64,000 nucleotides of DNA, from assembly GCF_019721995.1 (NCBI RefSeq), contig NZ_BLYC01000003.1, positions 62,001-126,000 of the forward strand, read 5' to 3'. A program made the position numbers and the translations under genes. Under the pieces are notes generated by a model that did no database searches, was not told the origin of the DNA, and saw nothing but the letters and a program-made list of their open reading frames with translations. This DNA is from Bathymodiolus japonicus methanotrophic gill symbiont (GTDB lineage Bacteria; Pseudomonadota; Gammaproteobacteria; Methylococcales; Methylomonadaceae). Of the stretch, positions 18,821 to 27,363 are shown in pieces (positions within the stretch are counted from its first letter, which is position 1; the number at the start of each line of letters is the position of its first letter).

Positions 18821-20353
18821 CATCAGTGTTCCCATTGAAAGAAGAAGTACCTAAACAAAGCAGCCTATAACCTACCTGAAGGTAGCACCACTCGAATATT
18901 TCCATCTTTTTGATTTTAATCACTTATAACAGCAAATAGACACTCTGTAGGCACCGTAAAGAAACAACAAATAATTTCAAATAAAGCTTGCAATTGCCGA
19001 AGAATTTTTCTAAAAATTTCCGTTTTAATCACCTCATAAACGGATATCACCCATGCTTAAAGACCTACCACTCTCTGAACATATTCACCAACACTGCAAT
19101 GAAAGTATGGAACGTGCCCTGTTAGCAGAGCGTCATCCTTTGTGGGCTCGTTCATGCCCAGAGTTGAAGGATATCGACTTTATTCGCCTTGGGTTATTAC
19201 GCTGTATCAGTGTAGTCGATAGTGGTCGCCATTTCCTCCAAACCAATGAACAGATTTATGGCCAGCTGCTTCCCCACTCAACGTATTTTAAATCACTGAA
19301 GTCGCATAGACGAACAAGTATGCTTGAGGCATTTGAACAGCAGAGCTATCATCTTCACGCTGAAACACTGCTATCGCAAGGCATTGATTATCTTAAAGCA
19401 TTCCCGGAACTTGACGAATACACCATAGAAGCAGCGGATGGACATTTTATTGATCATGCCTGCCATACTGAAAAAAACAGCAAGGGGAAAGTTTATGCGG
19501 CCGGGGGGATTTACGCGTTGAATCTCAGAAGTGGGTTGCTCAGATTTCTTTGTCTGGTGACAAACGGAACTCAGAGGCATCAAGAAATACCTGTGTTACG
19601 AGATCATATTGAAAAGCAAAACAAGGGAAATAACAGCTCTCAGAAACATCTCTATGTCTACGATAAAGCCGTCACCGACTTTGTCTGGTGGGATCGGCAG
19701 AAACGACATGCTAATTACATGATTTCAATGCTAAAAGAAAATTCAATTGCGACTCTGGTTGAGTCTATCCCTTTTGACTCCCGCCATGAGATCAATACAG
19801 GGGTTGAAGCATACAGTGTGTACGAAAACAAGGGCATCAAATTTAACGTGGTGGATTACCGTGATCCAGAAACCGGAAAACTTCACCGGTTTGTGACAAC
19901 CTTGCCAATGACTATTAACCCTGGAACCATTGCCATGCTGTATTTCAAGCGATGGACGATTGAAAAGACATTCAATAACACTAAAAGTAATTTCAAGGAA
20001 ACTAAAGCTTGGTCTTCCAATACCCGCTCACTTGAAAATCAAATGCGCCTGACTGCAATGAGCTATAATTTAATGCGCGTGTTTGAAGAGATTTCAAAAA
20101 CACAACAGCCAGAATTGATTCATCCATCGGATAAAAAATATAGCGAGGCTCTGGAGATTAGGCAGCAACAGGCTCAAAAACGAGATCGTTTTGTGAATCC
20201 ATTATTTTTCCAGGCAAGAATATCTCGTATCAGCTCGTATACCATTCGGGCAGTTCAAAACGCAATAATAACAGGAATGTCTTTACAGTGCTTTATGAGC
20301 TCTCTTGTGGCGAGGTTAGTTTCACGGCCTCAATTGATAGGGGAACACTGATG
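18821..20353 (+). mobile_element. IS-A copy 1, complete (1533 bp)
   Basis: Inverted repeats CATCAGTGTTCCC / GGGAACACTGATG, 8 bp duplication ATGTTTAT of the host M1 element. Transposase 19053-20351; about 230 bp non-coding leader before it. Confidence 0.95.
19053..20351 (+). CDS. IS-A transposase (IS4-type DDE, 432 aa)
   Basis: DDE transposase of the IS4 superfamily. Catalytic residues: Asp in EAADGHFIDHA (about residue 125), Asp in LYVYDKAVTD (about 205), and the YREK signature in YFKRWTIEKTFNNTKSNF (about 310). Start ATG opens MLKDLPLSEHIHQ; the stop TGA is part of the right inverted repeat. Almost identical proteins are at 32764-34062 and 58451-59749, so the element moved recently. Complete and probably active, a possible driver of the rearrangements of this window. 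Confidence 0.93.
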   Translation: MLKDLPLSEHIHQHCNESMERALLAERHPLWARSCPELKDIDFIRLGLLRCISVVDSGRHFLQTNEQIYGQLLPHSTYFKSLKSHRRTSMLEAFEQQSYHLHAETLLSQGIDYLKAFPELDEYTIEAADGHFIDHACHTEKNSKGKVYAAGGIYALNLRSGLLRFLCLVTNGTQRHQEIPVLRDHIEKQNKGNNSSQKHLYVYDKAVTDFVWWDRQKRHANYMISMLKENSIATLVESIPFDSRHEINTGVEAYSVYENKGIKFNVVDYRDPETGKLHRFVTTLPMTINPGTIAMLYFKRWTIEKTFNNTKSNFKETKAWSSNTRSLENQMRLTAMSYNLMRVFEEISKTQQPELIHPSDKKYSEALEIRQQQAQKRDRFVNPLFFQARISRISSYTIRAVQNAIITGMSLQCFMSSLVARLVSRPQLIGEH

Positions 20354-20482
20354 ATGTTTATAGCAAACCCCTACTTAATTCCCCTTAGGCAATAGCATTT
20401 GAAACGAATGAAAAGACTGTTTTTTTCATATAGTTGTAGCATAGTTTCAATTTTACCATAAATAATTATTGGGAAACTTCAG

Positions 20483-20707
20483 TTTAGTGGGTGCATTTGA
20501 TTTTCATATGGCTGAACGCAAGGATGCCAAGAAAAAACCCTGGTTTTGCCTTCCTAAACCAGAGCCATCACGTAATGAAATTACGTTACACAGTTTGTCA
20601 AATGGACTACTGCTCACCCCGAATATATACAGGAATTACCTGTGGAAACGCAATTCCGTTTTTTTATTACAAACTACCCCTGTAAAAAATAGGCTATGGA
20701 ATTCAAT
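20483..20707. other. Spacer without recognisable gene
   Basis: 225 bp between the M1/IS-A nest and the glycine-zipper gene. A frame on the plus strand is open (AERKDAKKKPWFCLPKPEPSRNE...) but starts inside the MITE and matches no family I know. Confidence 0.4.
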
Positions 20708-20992
20708 ATGAACAAAAAAATAGCAGTACTGATCATGATTATCTGCATTAGCAGCCTTAGCGGCTGCGGTTCAAGAGCGACGGGCGGTGCATTGCTGGGA
20801 GCCGCTGGTGGAACGATAGTTGGTGCAATTGCGGGTGATGCAGGTATGGGCGCAGCGATAGGTGCAGGTGTAGGCGCTGGTACCGGCTATATCTCAGAGC
20901 AACAGGAAAGATCAGAGGCAGCTGCCTACCAACAAGGTTATAATCGGGGACTACAGCAACTGCCTCCACCGCGTTATTATCCCGTTAGGTGA
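20708..20992 (+). CDS. Glycine-zipper lipoprotein
   Basis: 94 residues. Start chosen at the second ATG (MNKKIAVLIMIICISSLSGC), which gives a standard lipoprotein signal with lipobox LSGC. A Gly-zipper follows (GGALLGAAGGTIVGAIAGDAG and GAAIGAGVGAGTG), a motif that packs helices in membranes, as in SlyB/17 kDa antigen-like outer membrane lipoproteins. The C-terminal tail is Gln/Pro rich (YNRGLQQLPPPRYYP). Precise role unknown; likely envelope. Confidence 0.75.
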   Translation: MNKKIAVLIMIICISSLSGCGSRATGGALLGAAGGTIVGAIAGDAGMGAAIGAGVGAGTGYISEQQERSEAAAYQQGYNRGLQQLPPPRYYPVR

Positions 20993-21048
20993 AAATTAAA
21001 TAGTAACCTGAGGTTAGGAAAGAGAGTTTAATAATATACAAAATTTGT

Positions 21049-21114
21049 AGGGTATGTTGAGGCGTGCAGTATCACACGAAAAGATGCGCTTCGTACCTCA
21101 GCGCATCCTATACA
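21049..21114. repeat. Imperfect palindromic intergenic repeat
   Basis: GTAGGGTATGTTGAGG ... GATGCGCTTCGTACCTCAGC is a degenerate copy of the palindrome at 60030-60105 (GCTGAGGTACGAAGCGCA core). The rest of 20993-21254 has no gene I recognise. Confidence 0.6.
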
Positions 21115-21254
21115 TGTCAATATTGGCTTAATGGTAGTGGCGAGGTCCGTGAGAACTTGCGTAACAAGGTGTCTCACCTTACGTTTGTAGCCTAATTAAG
21201 TACTATGGAACCAATCACCGAGGATAATTAAATTCATAGAATAACTAGTTTAAT

Positions 21255-21625
21255 CATCAGTGCTCCCCTATCAATTGAGGCCGTGAAACTAACCTCGCCA
21301 CAAGAGAGCTCATAAAGCACTGTAAAGACATTCCTGTTATTATTGCGTTTTGAACTGCCCGAATGGTATACGAGCTGATACGAGATATTCTTGCCTAGAA
21401 AAATAATGGATTCACAAAACGATCTCGTTTTTGAGCCTGTTGCTGCCTTATCTCCAGAGCCTCGCTATATTTTTTATCCGATGGATGAATCAATTCTGGC
21501 TGTTGTGTTTTTGAAATCTCTTCAAACACGCGCATTAAATTATAGCTCATTGCAGTCAGGCGCATTTGATTTTCAAGTGAGCGGGTATTGGAAGACCAAG
21601 CTTTAGTTTCCTTGAAATTACTTTT
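21255..21625 (-). mobile_element. IS-A 3' fragment (copy 2)
   Basis: Only the last third of IS-A, from the end repeat CATCAGTGCTCCCC to the exact point (CTTTTA) where IS-B is inserted in the copy at 37701-41333. The rest of IS-A is missing on the other side of IS-B, showing recombination at IS-B. Confidence 0.9.
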
Positions 21626-21714
21626 ACTCGATGTTCAAGTTTTTCCATCCCATTGCCATCAAACTCTTACCTTCACCCAGCAGAACAATACTTTAATGAT
21701 GCTGTTGGCCCTAA

Positions 21715-22033
21715 CCCATCTTCGTCACTATTGATGATGTAGTTGTTATAAATCAATTGGTTGAAATTTTAAAAAGTAGCCAGTTGGCACTACAGATTTT
21801 GTGTTTTTGTATAAAACGTTGGATTTTTTAGAGTATTTTTGTCGCATGTAAATTACACTCAAATAATGATGATTTTTTTGACAAAAGTCAATGAATTTAT
21901 CGACAAAAATAATATAAATGGCACTACAAAACTTTCAAAAAAAACACCATTGATTTTAAAGAGAATTTTTCGACAAAAAATCGCTTAAACCGATGAATCA
22001 ATGGCTTAGAAAGATGAAAGTGACGAAGATGGG
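21715..22033. mobile_element. M3 MITE (319 bp)
   Basis: Inverted repeats CCCATCTTCGTCAC/GTGACGAAGATGGG and 4 bp duplication CTAA. Very AT-rich inside, no gene. Inserted in the 3' end of the IS-B transposase gene; a copy at the same site in opposite relative orientation is at 63671-63989. Confidence 0.88.
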
Positions 22034-23402
22034 CTAAGCGCCCTAAATATCTGCCAATCATATGTTTTCCTGATGGCATCAGTTGAAACACATCCTTTAT
22101 TAATTCACCTAACTCTTTCAGCTTATCACCAGGATCTGGAAACTCTAGCAATGACGTGATGAACTCAAGCAGTACATCCATTTGAGACTTGCGCTGTAAG
22201 CTTCCTACGGTATACGCAGGTAGTTTGCTTTCAATGCGGGCTATTTGCTCTGGGTGAAGGAGAAGGCAATGGTCAAACAAAAGACTCAGAATCAGGCCAC
22301 GGCTTGATCCCTCTTCATCTAATTGTTTGGCCTCACGCCCCCATCCTTCATAAAGCTTCCAGTCCTCAAAGAAAACCTCAATCAGCCATCTCAACGTATA
22401 GGCTTGAATAATATCTTGTGTGCGCCAAGTCAGGTCTGTCGCCACTAAATAGCGATAGTCGTTTTCACCGTCATATTTTAAGGCAATGACAAAGCGTTTT
22501 TTACTGTGTGAACTCACCTTTAATCGTGCACTGCTGACAGTCACTTTAATCTCTTTGCCGCCACGTACACGTATTATCTGATCAATGCCTTTGTTAATCG
22601 AATTAAAGTAGCTCTCGACTGACCTTATTCTACCTCTATATTCAATATTTTGGTTTTTACTTAATTGGCTAATCACCTGCGAGCCTCCAGATTCTTTAGC
22701 GGCTTCGTCCATAAAGGCTTTTTCACCATAAAGCGCATCAGCCAGTACGCCTTTAATTTTAATCAGGCTATGCGCAACTTTAAACTCTTTTAATAAGCCT
22801 AATGCAATCTCTGTTTTGGTCGGGTAGGCACTGTCACGTTCAGGCTTAATAGGCCGATCTTTTTTTGCTATACCGCTCTTTTTCAACCGTTTATCTTCTT
22901 TATCCCACTGCTTTAAGGCTGGATCCGGCATATAAAAGAAAAAACCGACAGGCACTGTAATGGATGAGGTAACTAGCAGCAATAATACTATCGTTTGTCC
23001 ATTAACATACCCGCCGGAGCCTTTGTGTTTCTGCTTGTAAACCTTATAAATACGTTTTGTAGACTTAGATCGTGCTCGGTCTGATTCATCAAAGGCCAAC
23101 ACACCTTCAGTAATGCCATAACGTTTTAAAATTAAGACCACACTCACCCGTAGCAACCAGTCCCAGGGTATACTTGCTTTACGAAACAACCAGGATAATG
23201 CGGCTACTTTGCAATCTCCAAGGCTTGCTCGCTCAAACTTAGCCCAGCAAACAGAGTTCATTAGCAGTATGCACGTTAAACAAGTGCCCAACCAAGCGGC
23301 TTGAATCCGTGTCAAAGCGGCTCCGGGTTTTAGCTGATTGAGCGCATCATTTAAATCGTCAATATAGCTTTGGATAAAGGTGGCTGGGGCATTCATTAGC
23401 AT
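21924..23402 (-). CDS. IS-B transposase with altered C-terminus (492 aa)
   Basis: IS4-type DDE transposase. Features: Asp in LAFDESDRARSK, Asp in GVLADALYGEKAF, and the Y-R-E-K motif in AYTLRWLIEVFFEDWKLYEGW. The standard IS-B protein ends GRDLGRLGPTASLKYCSAG (468 aa); here M3 replaces the last 13 residues by 37 unrelated ones (LAHLRHFHLSKPLIHRFKRF...). All catalytic residues remain, so activity is possible. Start ATG opens MLMNAPATFIQSYIDD. Confidence 0.88.
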   Translation of the reverse strand: MLMNAPATFIQSYIDDLNDALNQLKPGAALTRIQAAWLGTCLTCILLMNSVCWAKFERASLGDCKVAALSWLFRKASIPWDWLLRVSVVLILKRYGITEGVLAFDESDRARSKSTKRIYKVYKQKHKGSGGYVNGQTIVLLLLVTSSITVPVGFFFYMPDPALKQWDKEDKRLKKSGIAKKDRPIKPERDSAYPTKTEIALGLLKEFKVAHSLIKIKGVLADALYGEKAFMDEAAKESGGSQVISQLSKNQNIEYRGRIRSVESYFNSINKGIDQIIRVRGGKEIKVTVSSARLKVSSHSKKRFVIALKYDGENDYRYLVATDLTWRTQDIIQAYTLRWLIEVFFEDWKLYEGWGREAKQLDEEGSSRGLILSLLFDHCLLLHPEQIARIESKLPAYTVGSLQRKSQMDVLLEFITSLLEFPDPGDKLKELGELIKDVFQLMPSGKHMIGRYLGRLAHLRHFHLSKPLIHRFKRFFVEKFSLKSMVFFLKVL

Positions 23403-23480
23403 GGGCTTACACCGATAAAATTACAACAACCTCAGAATACCTGATTTTACCTTCTCAATATCAAAAACTTGAACATCGAG

Positions 23481-23565
23481 TATAAACATGGCAAAACCAC
23501 CTAAAATAAACCTCGATACACCAGCATTGTGTATTTCAGCTACTCAATAATTGGGAAACTTCAGT
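23481..23565. mobile_element. M1 remnant
   Basis: Right part of M1, from ATAAACATGGC to AATAATTGGGAAACTTCAG; the left part is missing because of recombination at the adjacent IS-B. Confidence 0.88.
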
Positions 23566-24107
23566 TCACTCAGCTGGGGGGGAGAATATGAAGACTCCTT
23601 TGAGGCACAGGATGCTCTGTTTTCTGCTATTCCGGTAGGTTTTCTAATGATGATACTGGTGAGTATCTTCTTATTTGGAAAATTGAAGCAACCGCTAATT
23701 ATCTGGTTGACCGTGCCTTTGGCGATTATTGGGATTACCGCCGGATTACTGGGGTTTAATGGCTCATTTGATTTTATGTGCCTGCTCGGAGCCTTGAGTC
23801 TGATTGGCTTGTTAATTAAAAATGCGATTGTATTGATTGAAGAGATTGATCAGCAAATTGCCTCAGGTAAAGCGCCATTGACGGGTATTCTTGATTCCGC
23901 AACCAGTCGATTGCGACCGGTCGCGATGGCTGCAGCAACAACGATTCTGGGCTTGATTCCTTTGTTGCAGGATGTGTTTTTTGTCAATATGTCAATATGT
24001 CAATTACCATTATGTCTGGATTAGCCTTCGCAACAGTATTAACCTTAATCTTTGTGCCTGTGCTGTATTCGATTTTATTTAACATTCCTTATTCTGAAGA
24101 AGCTTAA
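23566..24107 (+). pseudogene. RND efflux transporter, C-terminal fragment
   Basis: The end of an inner-membrane RND pump (AcrB/MexB/heavy-metal type): AIPVGFLMMILVSIFLF, QPLIIWLTVPLAIIGITAGLL, LCLLGALSLIGLLIKNAIVLIEEID and ATSRLRPVAMAAATTILGLIPL, which are transmembrane helices 8-11 of the family. The 5' part was removed by M1/IS-B. Near 23985 the 8-mer GTCAATAT is present in tandem, which shifts the frame; after it the other frame gives SGLAFATVLTLIFVPVLYSILF to the natural stop. Non-functional scrap of a pump of about 1000 residues. Confidence 0.88.
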
Positions 24108-24443
24108 AAGCATCGTAGGCTGATGATATGGACTCCTCTCCCTCCTATGGTGTTATCACATATTGTTTACAATAGCTTTAACTCTTAACATAATGCCAGT
24201 GACCATAGACCCTGGTTAATAAGTGTATCTGTACCTCGCAACACTCACCCACCTTGCTGGTCTTTTTGTCGTCTTCTGCGCTGTAGAAGTTTCGTAGCTA
24301 GCTATGCGCCACGCCTACGCCTTGAGGACGAACAAAAATCCTGCGCAATATGGGTAGCTTACTTATTGCGCGTTACCTTACATATTTCTTCTACAGAACT
24401 CATCCAATGCAAGGTATACTTAGTGCCATTGTAAGTTGACACT
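24108..24443. other. Intergenic region, no gene seen
   Basis: 336 bp. A loose inverted repeat CTGTAGAAG ... CTTCTACAG (about 24280-24394) is the only structure noticed; could be a degenerate MITE. Confidence 0.4.
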
Positions 24444-25181
24444 GTGATATTTATGCCTGTTGATATTTTAGCTGTCCTAATCCTCACGACTGTTATTCAG
24501 TCATTATTTGGTGTGGGCATCCTGCTGTTTGGCACGCCCTTGCTGCTTTTACTGGGCTATGATTTTAGCTATACGCTGTCGGTGTTATTGCCTATTTCCA
24601 TTGCGATTAACATGTTGCAGGTAGTGAAGCATTACCACTATATCAATTTAGGTCTGTACAAAAATATCCTGATATACAGCATCCCGTTTATCGTTTTCTT
24701 TCTGTTTATTATTACCAATATCAAGGTCAATATTGGCCTGTTAATCGGGCTATTTTTACTCTTTGTCGCGCTGAAAAATTTCTTTCCGCGTATTGAGCAA
24801 TCATTACGTGCCATAATCCAGTATGAAAAATACTATTTGATGATTATGGGTATTGTTCACGGCATTACCAATTTAGGCGGATCGCTGCTGACCGCCCTGG
24901 TACATGAGCAAGGCCATTCTAAAAATGTCACGCGTGTGACCATTGCCATATGCTATGCGACTTTTGCTGTATTTCAATTACTTACGCTGACTGTTATCGG
25001 CTATGACAGCGGTATGGCTTATACTGATAATATGCTATTGTTGCAAATTTCGGTGGTTGTGTTTTTGTTTACTGAAGAGTTTCTCTACACGCAAATCGAT
25101 AATCAAAAATATGTACAATTATTTGCATTTTTCCTGGCTATTTCAGGCGTCTTATTAATATTTAAGTCATTGAATTATTAA
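24444..25181 (+). CDS. TauE/SafE-family anion permease
   Basis: About 245 residues with seven to eight membrane segments; TauE/SafE proteins export or import sulfonates, sulfite or related anions. Family features: TVIQSLFGVGILLFGTPLLLLLGY near the N-terminus and the repeated half GIVHGITNLGGSLLTALVHEQG in the second half. The start is GTG 24444 or ATG 24453. First of a run of four plus-strand genes; the DUF502 gene begins 33 bp later. Substrate unknown. Confidence 0.8.
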   Translation: MIFMPVDILAVLILTTVIQSLFGVGILLFGTPLLLLLGYDFSYTLSVLLPISIAINMLQVVKHYHYINLGLYKNILIYSIPFIVFFLFIITNIKVNIGLLIGLFLLFVALKNFFPRIEQSLRAIIQYEKYYLMIMGIVHGITNLGGSLLTALVHEQGHSKNVTRVTIAICYATFAVFQLLTLTVIGYDSGMAYTDNMLLLQISVVVFLFTEEFLYTQIDNQKYVQLFAFFLAISGVLLIFKSLNY

Positions 25182-25214
25182 TCTAAATAACAATAAACCA
25201 ATAAAGGAATAACC

Positions 25215-25811
25215 ATGAATATCTATTTAAAACGCATTGCCAATTACTTCCTGATTGGTGTTCTTGCGTTTATCCCGATTGTCGTCGTCCTGCAAATTGT
25301 CTTATTTATGAAAGACTTTATCTCTGGCGCTTTTCAGTTTGTTTATGGCTACTGGGATAACTATTTTATTACGCTCATTATTTTTGCAATTAGCTTTTAC
25401 TTCTTTGTTTATATCGGCTACCGCTTAAGCATGGTTGGCCGCTCGTGGATTATTGGTTCAATTGAAGAGGTTGTTAGCCGCATTCCGTTATTAAATTCAA
25501 TTTATCGGGTCATTAAAAAAGTTGTCAATTTATTTTCTGGGCATGCGCAAAAAGAGTCGCGTGAAGTTGTCTTTACCGAATATCCAAAAGATGATGTATG
25601 GGTGCCGGCTTATGTCACTAATAAAGTCGATGATATGTATATTTTGTTTATTCCGACTTCGCCTAATCCAACTTCGGGGTTCACTGTTATTGTGCATGAA
25701 TCCAAAATCATTAAATCAAAAATGAATATTGAAGAAGCGACCAGCTTTATCATTAGTGTTGGTGTTGACTTCAGCCAGATTGATGACCTACAGGTCTTTA
25801 AGCCTAAATAG
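25215..25811 (+). CDS. DUF502 membrane protein
   Basis: 198 residues. Two N-terminal membrane helices (YFLIGVLAFIPIVVVLQIVLF and FITLIIFAISFYFFVYIGY) are followed by a soluble domain with family blocks IPLLNSIYRVIKKVVNLFSG, REVVFTEYPKDDVWVPAYVT, ILFIPTSPNPTSGFTVIVHE and a final region ISVGV. DUF502 proteins are widespread and uncharacterised; the domain probably faces the cytoplasm. A GGAATAAC stretch lies upstream of the ATG. Located between the permease and the FetB-like gene. Confidence 0.85.
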   Translation: MNIYLKRIANYFLIGVLAFIPIVVVLQIVLFMKDFISGAFQFVYGYWDNYFITLIIFAISFYFFVYIGYRLSMVGRSWIIGSIEEVVSRIPLLNSIYRVIKKVVNLFSGHAQKESREVVFTEYPKDDVWVPAYVTNKVDDMYILFIPTSPNPTSGFTVIVHESKIIKSKMNIEEATSFIISVGVDFSQIDDLQVFKPK

Positions 25812-25828
25812 AGGTTTTTTACATAGTT

Positions 25829-26545
25829 GTGAGCAGCATCGAAACAATTGACTTTAGCAATCTGGCCTTATCTTTAGTACCCGCATTACTGGTGCTGTTG
25901 ATTTTTGCATACTGGTCATTAAATGTCTGGCACTCGGTTTATGCACTAACCCGTATGCTTGCTCAGCTAGCCTTAGTAGGTTATGCCTTGGCTTTTATCT
26001 TTGCCTCACAGGATAGTGGCATCATTCTGCTGATTTTGTCCATTATGTGTACGGCTTCAAGCTGGATTGCGTTAAGCACAGTCACCGAGCAGCGCTTAAG
26101 CCTGTATAAATACGCCTTGCTGGCGATTACTTTAGGAGGAGGGCTAACGCTAGCGTTAATTACCCAGGGTACGCTACATTTAACCCCCTGGTATGCGCCG
26201 CACTATATGGTGCCTATTGCCGGAATGGTGTTCGCTAATAGCATGAACAGTGTGAGTCTTGCAGCCGAGCGATTACATGCCGAGTTACTGAATAAGCATA
26301 ATTATACTGAGGCGCGTAATACTGCATTTCAGGCTGCGATGATTCCGGTTATTAACTCTTTATTCGCCGTGGGTTTAGTGTCCTTACCGGGGATGATGAC
26401 CGGGCAGATACTCTCGGGCATCTCGCCGTTTATTGCTGCCCGATATCAAATTATGGTAATGGCAATGATTTTTGGATCGTCTGGCTTGTCATCTGCACTG
26501 TACCTAATTCTTGTTAAACCCTCTTATGCCAGACTGAAGCTATGA
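25829..26545 (+). CDS. fetB: FetB-like ABC transporter permease (UPF0014)
   Basis: Membrane subunit of the FetAB type exporter linked to iron homeostasis in E. coli. Seven helices; family blocks ALTRMLAQLALVGYALAFIF, PWYAPHYMVPIAGMVFANSMNSVSLAAERL and VSLPGMMTGQILSGISPFIAARYQIMVM, which is the coupling-helix region. The GTG start at 25829 matches the family N-terminus. The partner ATPase (FetA) is not next to it, unusual for this system. The stop overlaps the next start by 4 bp (ATGA). Confidence 0.85.
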   Translation: MSSIETIDFSNLALSLVPALLVLLIFAYWSLNVWHSVYALTRMLAQLALVGYALAFIFASQDSGIILLILSIMCTASSWIALSTVTEQRLSLYKYALLAITLGGGLTLALITQGTLHLTPWYAPHYMVPIAGMVFANSMNSVSLAAERLHAELLNKHNYTEARNTAFQAAMIPVINSLFAVGLVSLPGMMTGQILSGISPFIAARYQIMVMAMIFGSSGLSSALYLILVKPSYARLKL

Positions 26546-26973
26546 GCTTTAAACCTGCCGCTACTTTTTCCCATAGCTCAACCATTCAGTTACAACTAAT
26601 AAAGCATCAGCGCATGCTACGCATTATCCTGGCTGCAAGCCCTAAACAACTACGGGCGCATATTAAGGATTGCGTGATTAATAATAATAGTTTAATGATT
26701 TATGTCAGCTCTCCCGCCTGGGCATCTCAGCTGCGTTTTTGTACCACAAAAATTCAGCAGGCAGTTACCGCGCAGAGTAATGAAAGGATTAACAAGATTC
26801 GCATCAGAGCACTAAGGCCTGAGCCTTTTAAGATGCAGAAAGAAGTACAAAAAACAATCCCGTCAACTGAAAATATAGAGCTGCTTCGAGATAATGCCAA
26901 CCATCTGGCAGAGGGTAAATTAAAAGAGGCTTTATTAGGATTAAGTAAAGCGTTAAAAAAACAGCGTCGCTAA
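26542..26973 (+). CDS. DUF721 / DciA-like protein
   Basis: 143 residues. The N-terminal half matches the DUF721 domain (SPKQLRAHIKDCVINNNSLMIYVSSPAWASQLRF), which in DciA loads the replicative helicase in bacteria lacking DnaC. The C-terminal half is helical and charged. The start ATG overlaps the stop of fetB, so it is translated by coupling. Assignment to DciA itself, as against a shorter DUF721 paralogue, is plausible but not certain. Confidence 0.75.
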   Translation: MSFKPAATFSHSSTIQLQLIKHQRMLRIILAASPKQLRAHIKDCVINNNSLMIYVSSPAWASQLRFCTTKIQQAVTAQSNERINKIRIRALRPEPFKMQKEVQKTIPSTENIELLRDNANHLAEGKLKEALLGLSKALKKQRR

Positions 26974-27317
26974 GATATACAATATAATAAAGGCCGTGCC
27001 TGCTATACGTTTTTTGTCTGATATTTTTTCGGAATTAAGAACATGGGGGATGAGTCTATTTTAAAATATGGAGTAGCTTGTTTGTGGTCAGCTATATCCT
27101 TTCTCAATAATTAATTTGGCTGCATCTTGTTTAAATTCAAGACTATATACAGGTCTTTTTGGTTTAGTTTGCTTACCCATATTCACTGCTAATGATATTA
27201 TAAATCTGTCTTTAGAAGTGCCCTGTTTTATTCAACCATTTCAATCACAAAGTGTCAGCTAAGCTAATCAGTACATGTAAGCACTAGCAGCAGCTGTTAT
27301 GAGCGCGTACGCTATAA
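26974..27317. other. Spacer holding an IS-C scrap
   Basis: Between the DUF721 gene and IS-B copy 2. Apart from the IS-C remnant at 27094-27238 nothing is recognised. Confidence 0.5.
27094..27238 (-). mobile_element. IS-C left-end remnant
   Basis: Minus strand gives the IS-C end (TGGTTGAATAAAACAGGGCAC) and the first 28 codons of orfA (MGKQTKPKRPVYSLEFKQDA), then breaks off. Close to the fuller copy at 49120-53280. Confidence 0.85.
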
Positions 27318-27363
27318 CTCGATGTTCAAGTTTTTCCATCCCATTGCCATCAAACTCTTACCT

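Larger units (their letters stand above)
18738..20482. mobile_element. M1 MITE split by IS-A
   Basis: M1 halves at 18738-18820 and 20354-20482 (inverted relative to the copy in mltF), rejoined when IS-A and one ATGTTTAT duplicate are removed. Outer flanks do not show a clean 8 bp duplication, so this copy may be recombinant. Confidence 0.85.
21627..23480 (-). mobile_element. IS-B copy 1 with M3 insert
   Basis: Ends CTCGATGTTCAAG/CTTGAACATCGAG. Left flank TTTTA belongs to IS-A, right flank TATAA to M1, so the flanks do not match and this copy joins two different insertion sites by homologous recombination. Contains M3 at 21715-22033. Confidence 0.92.
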
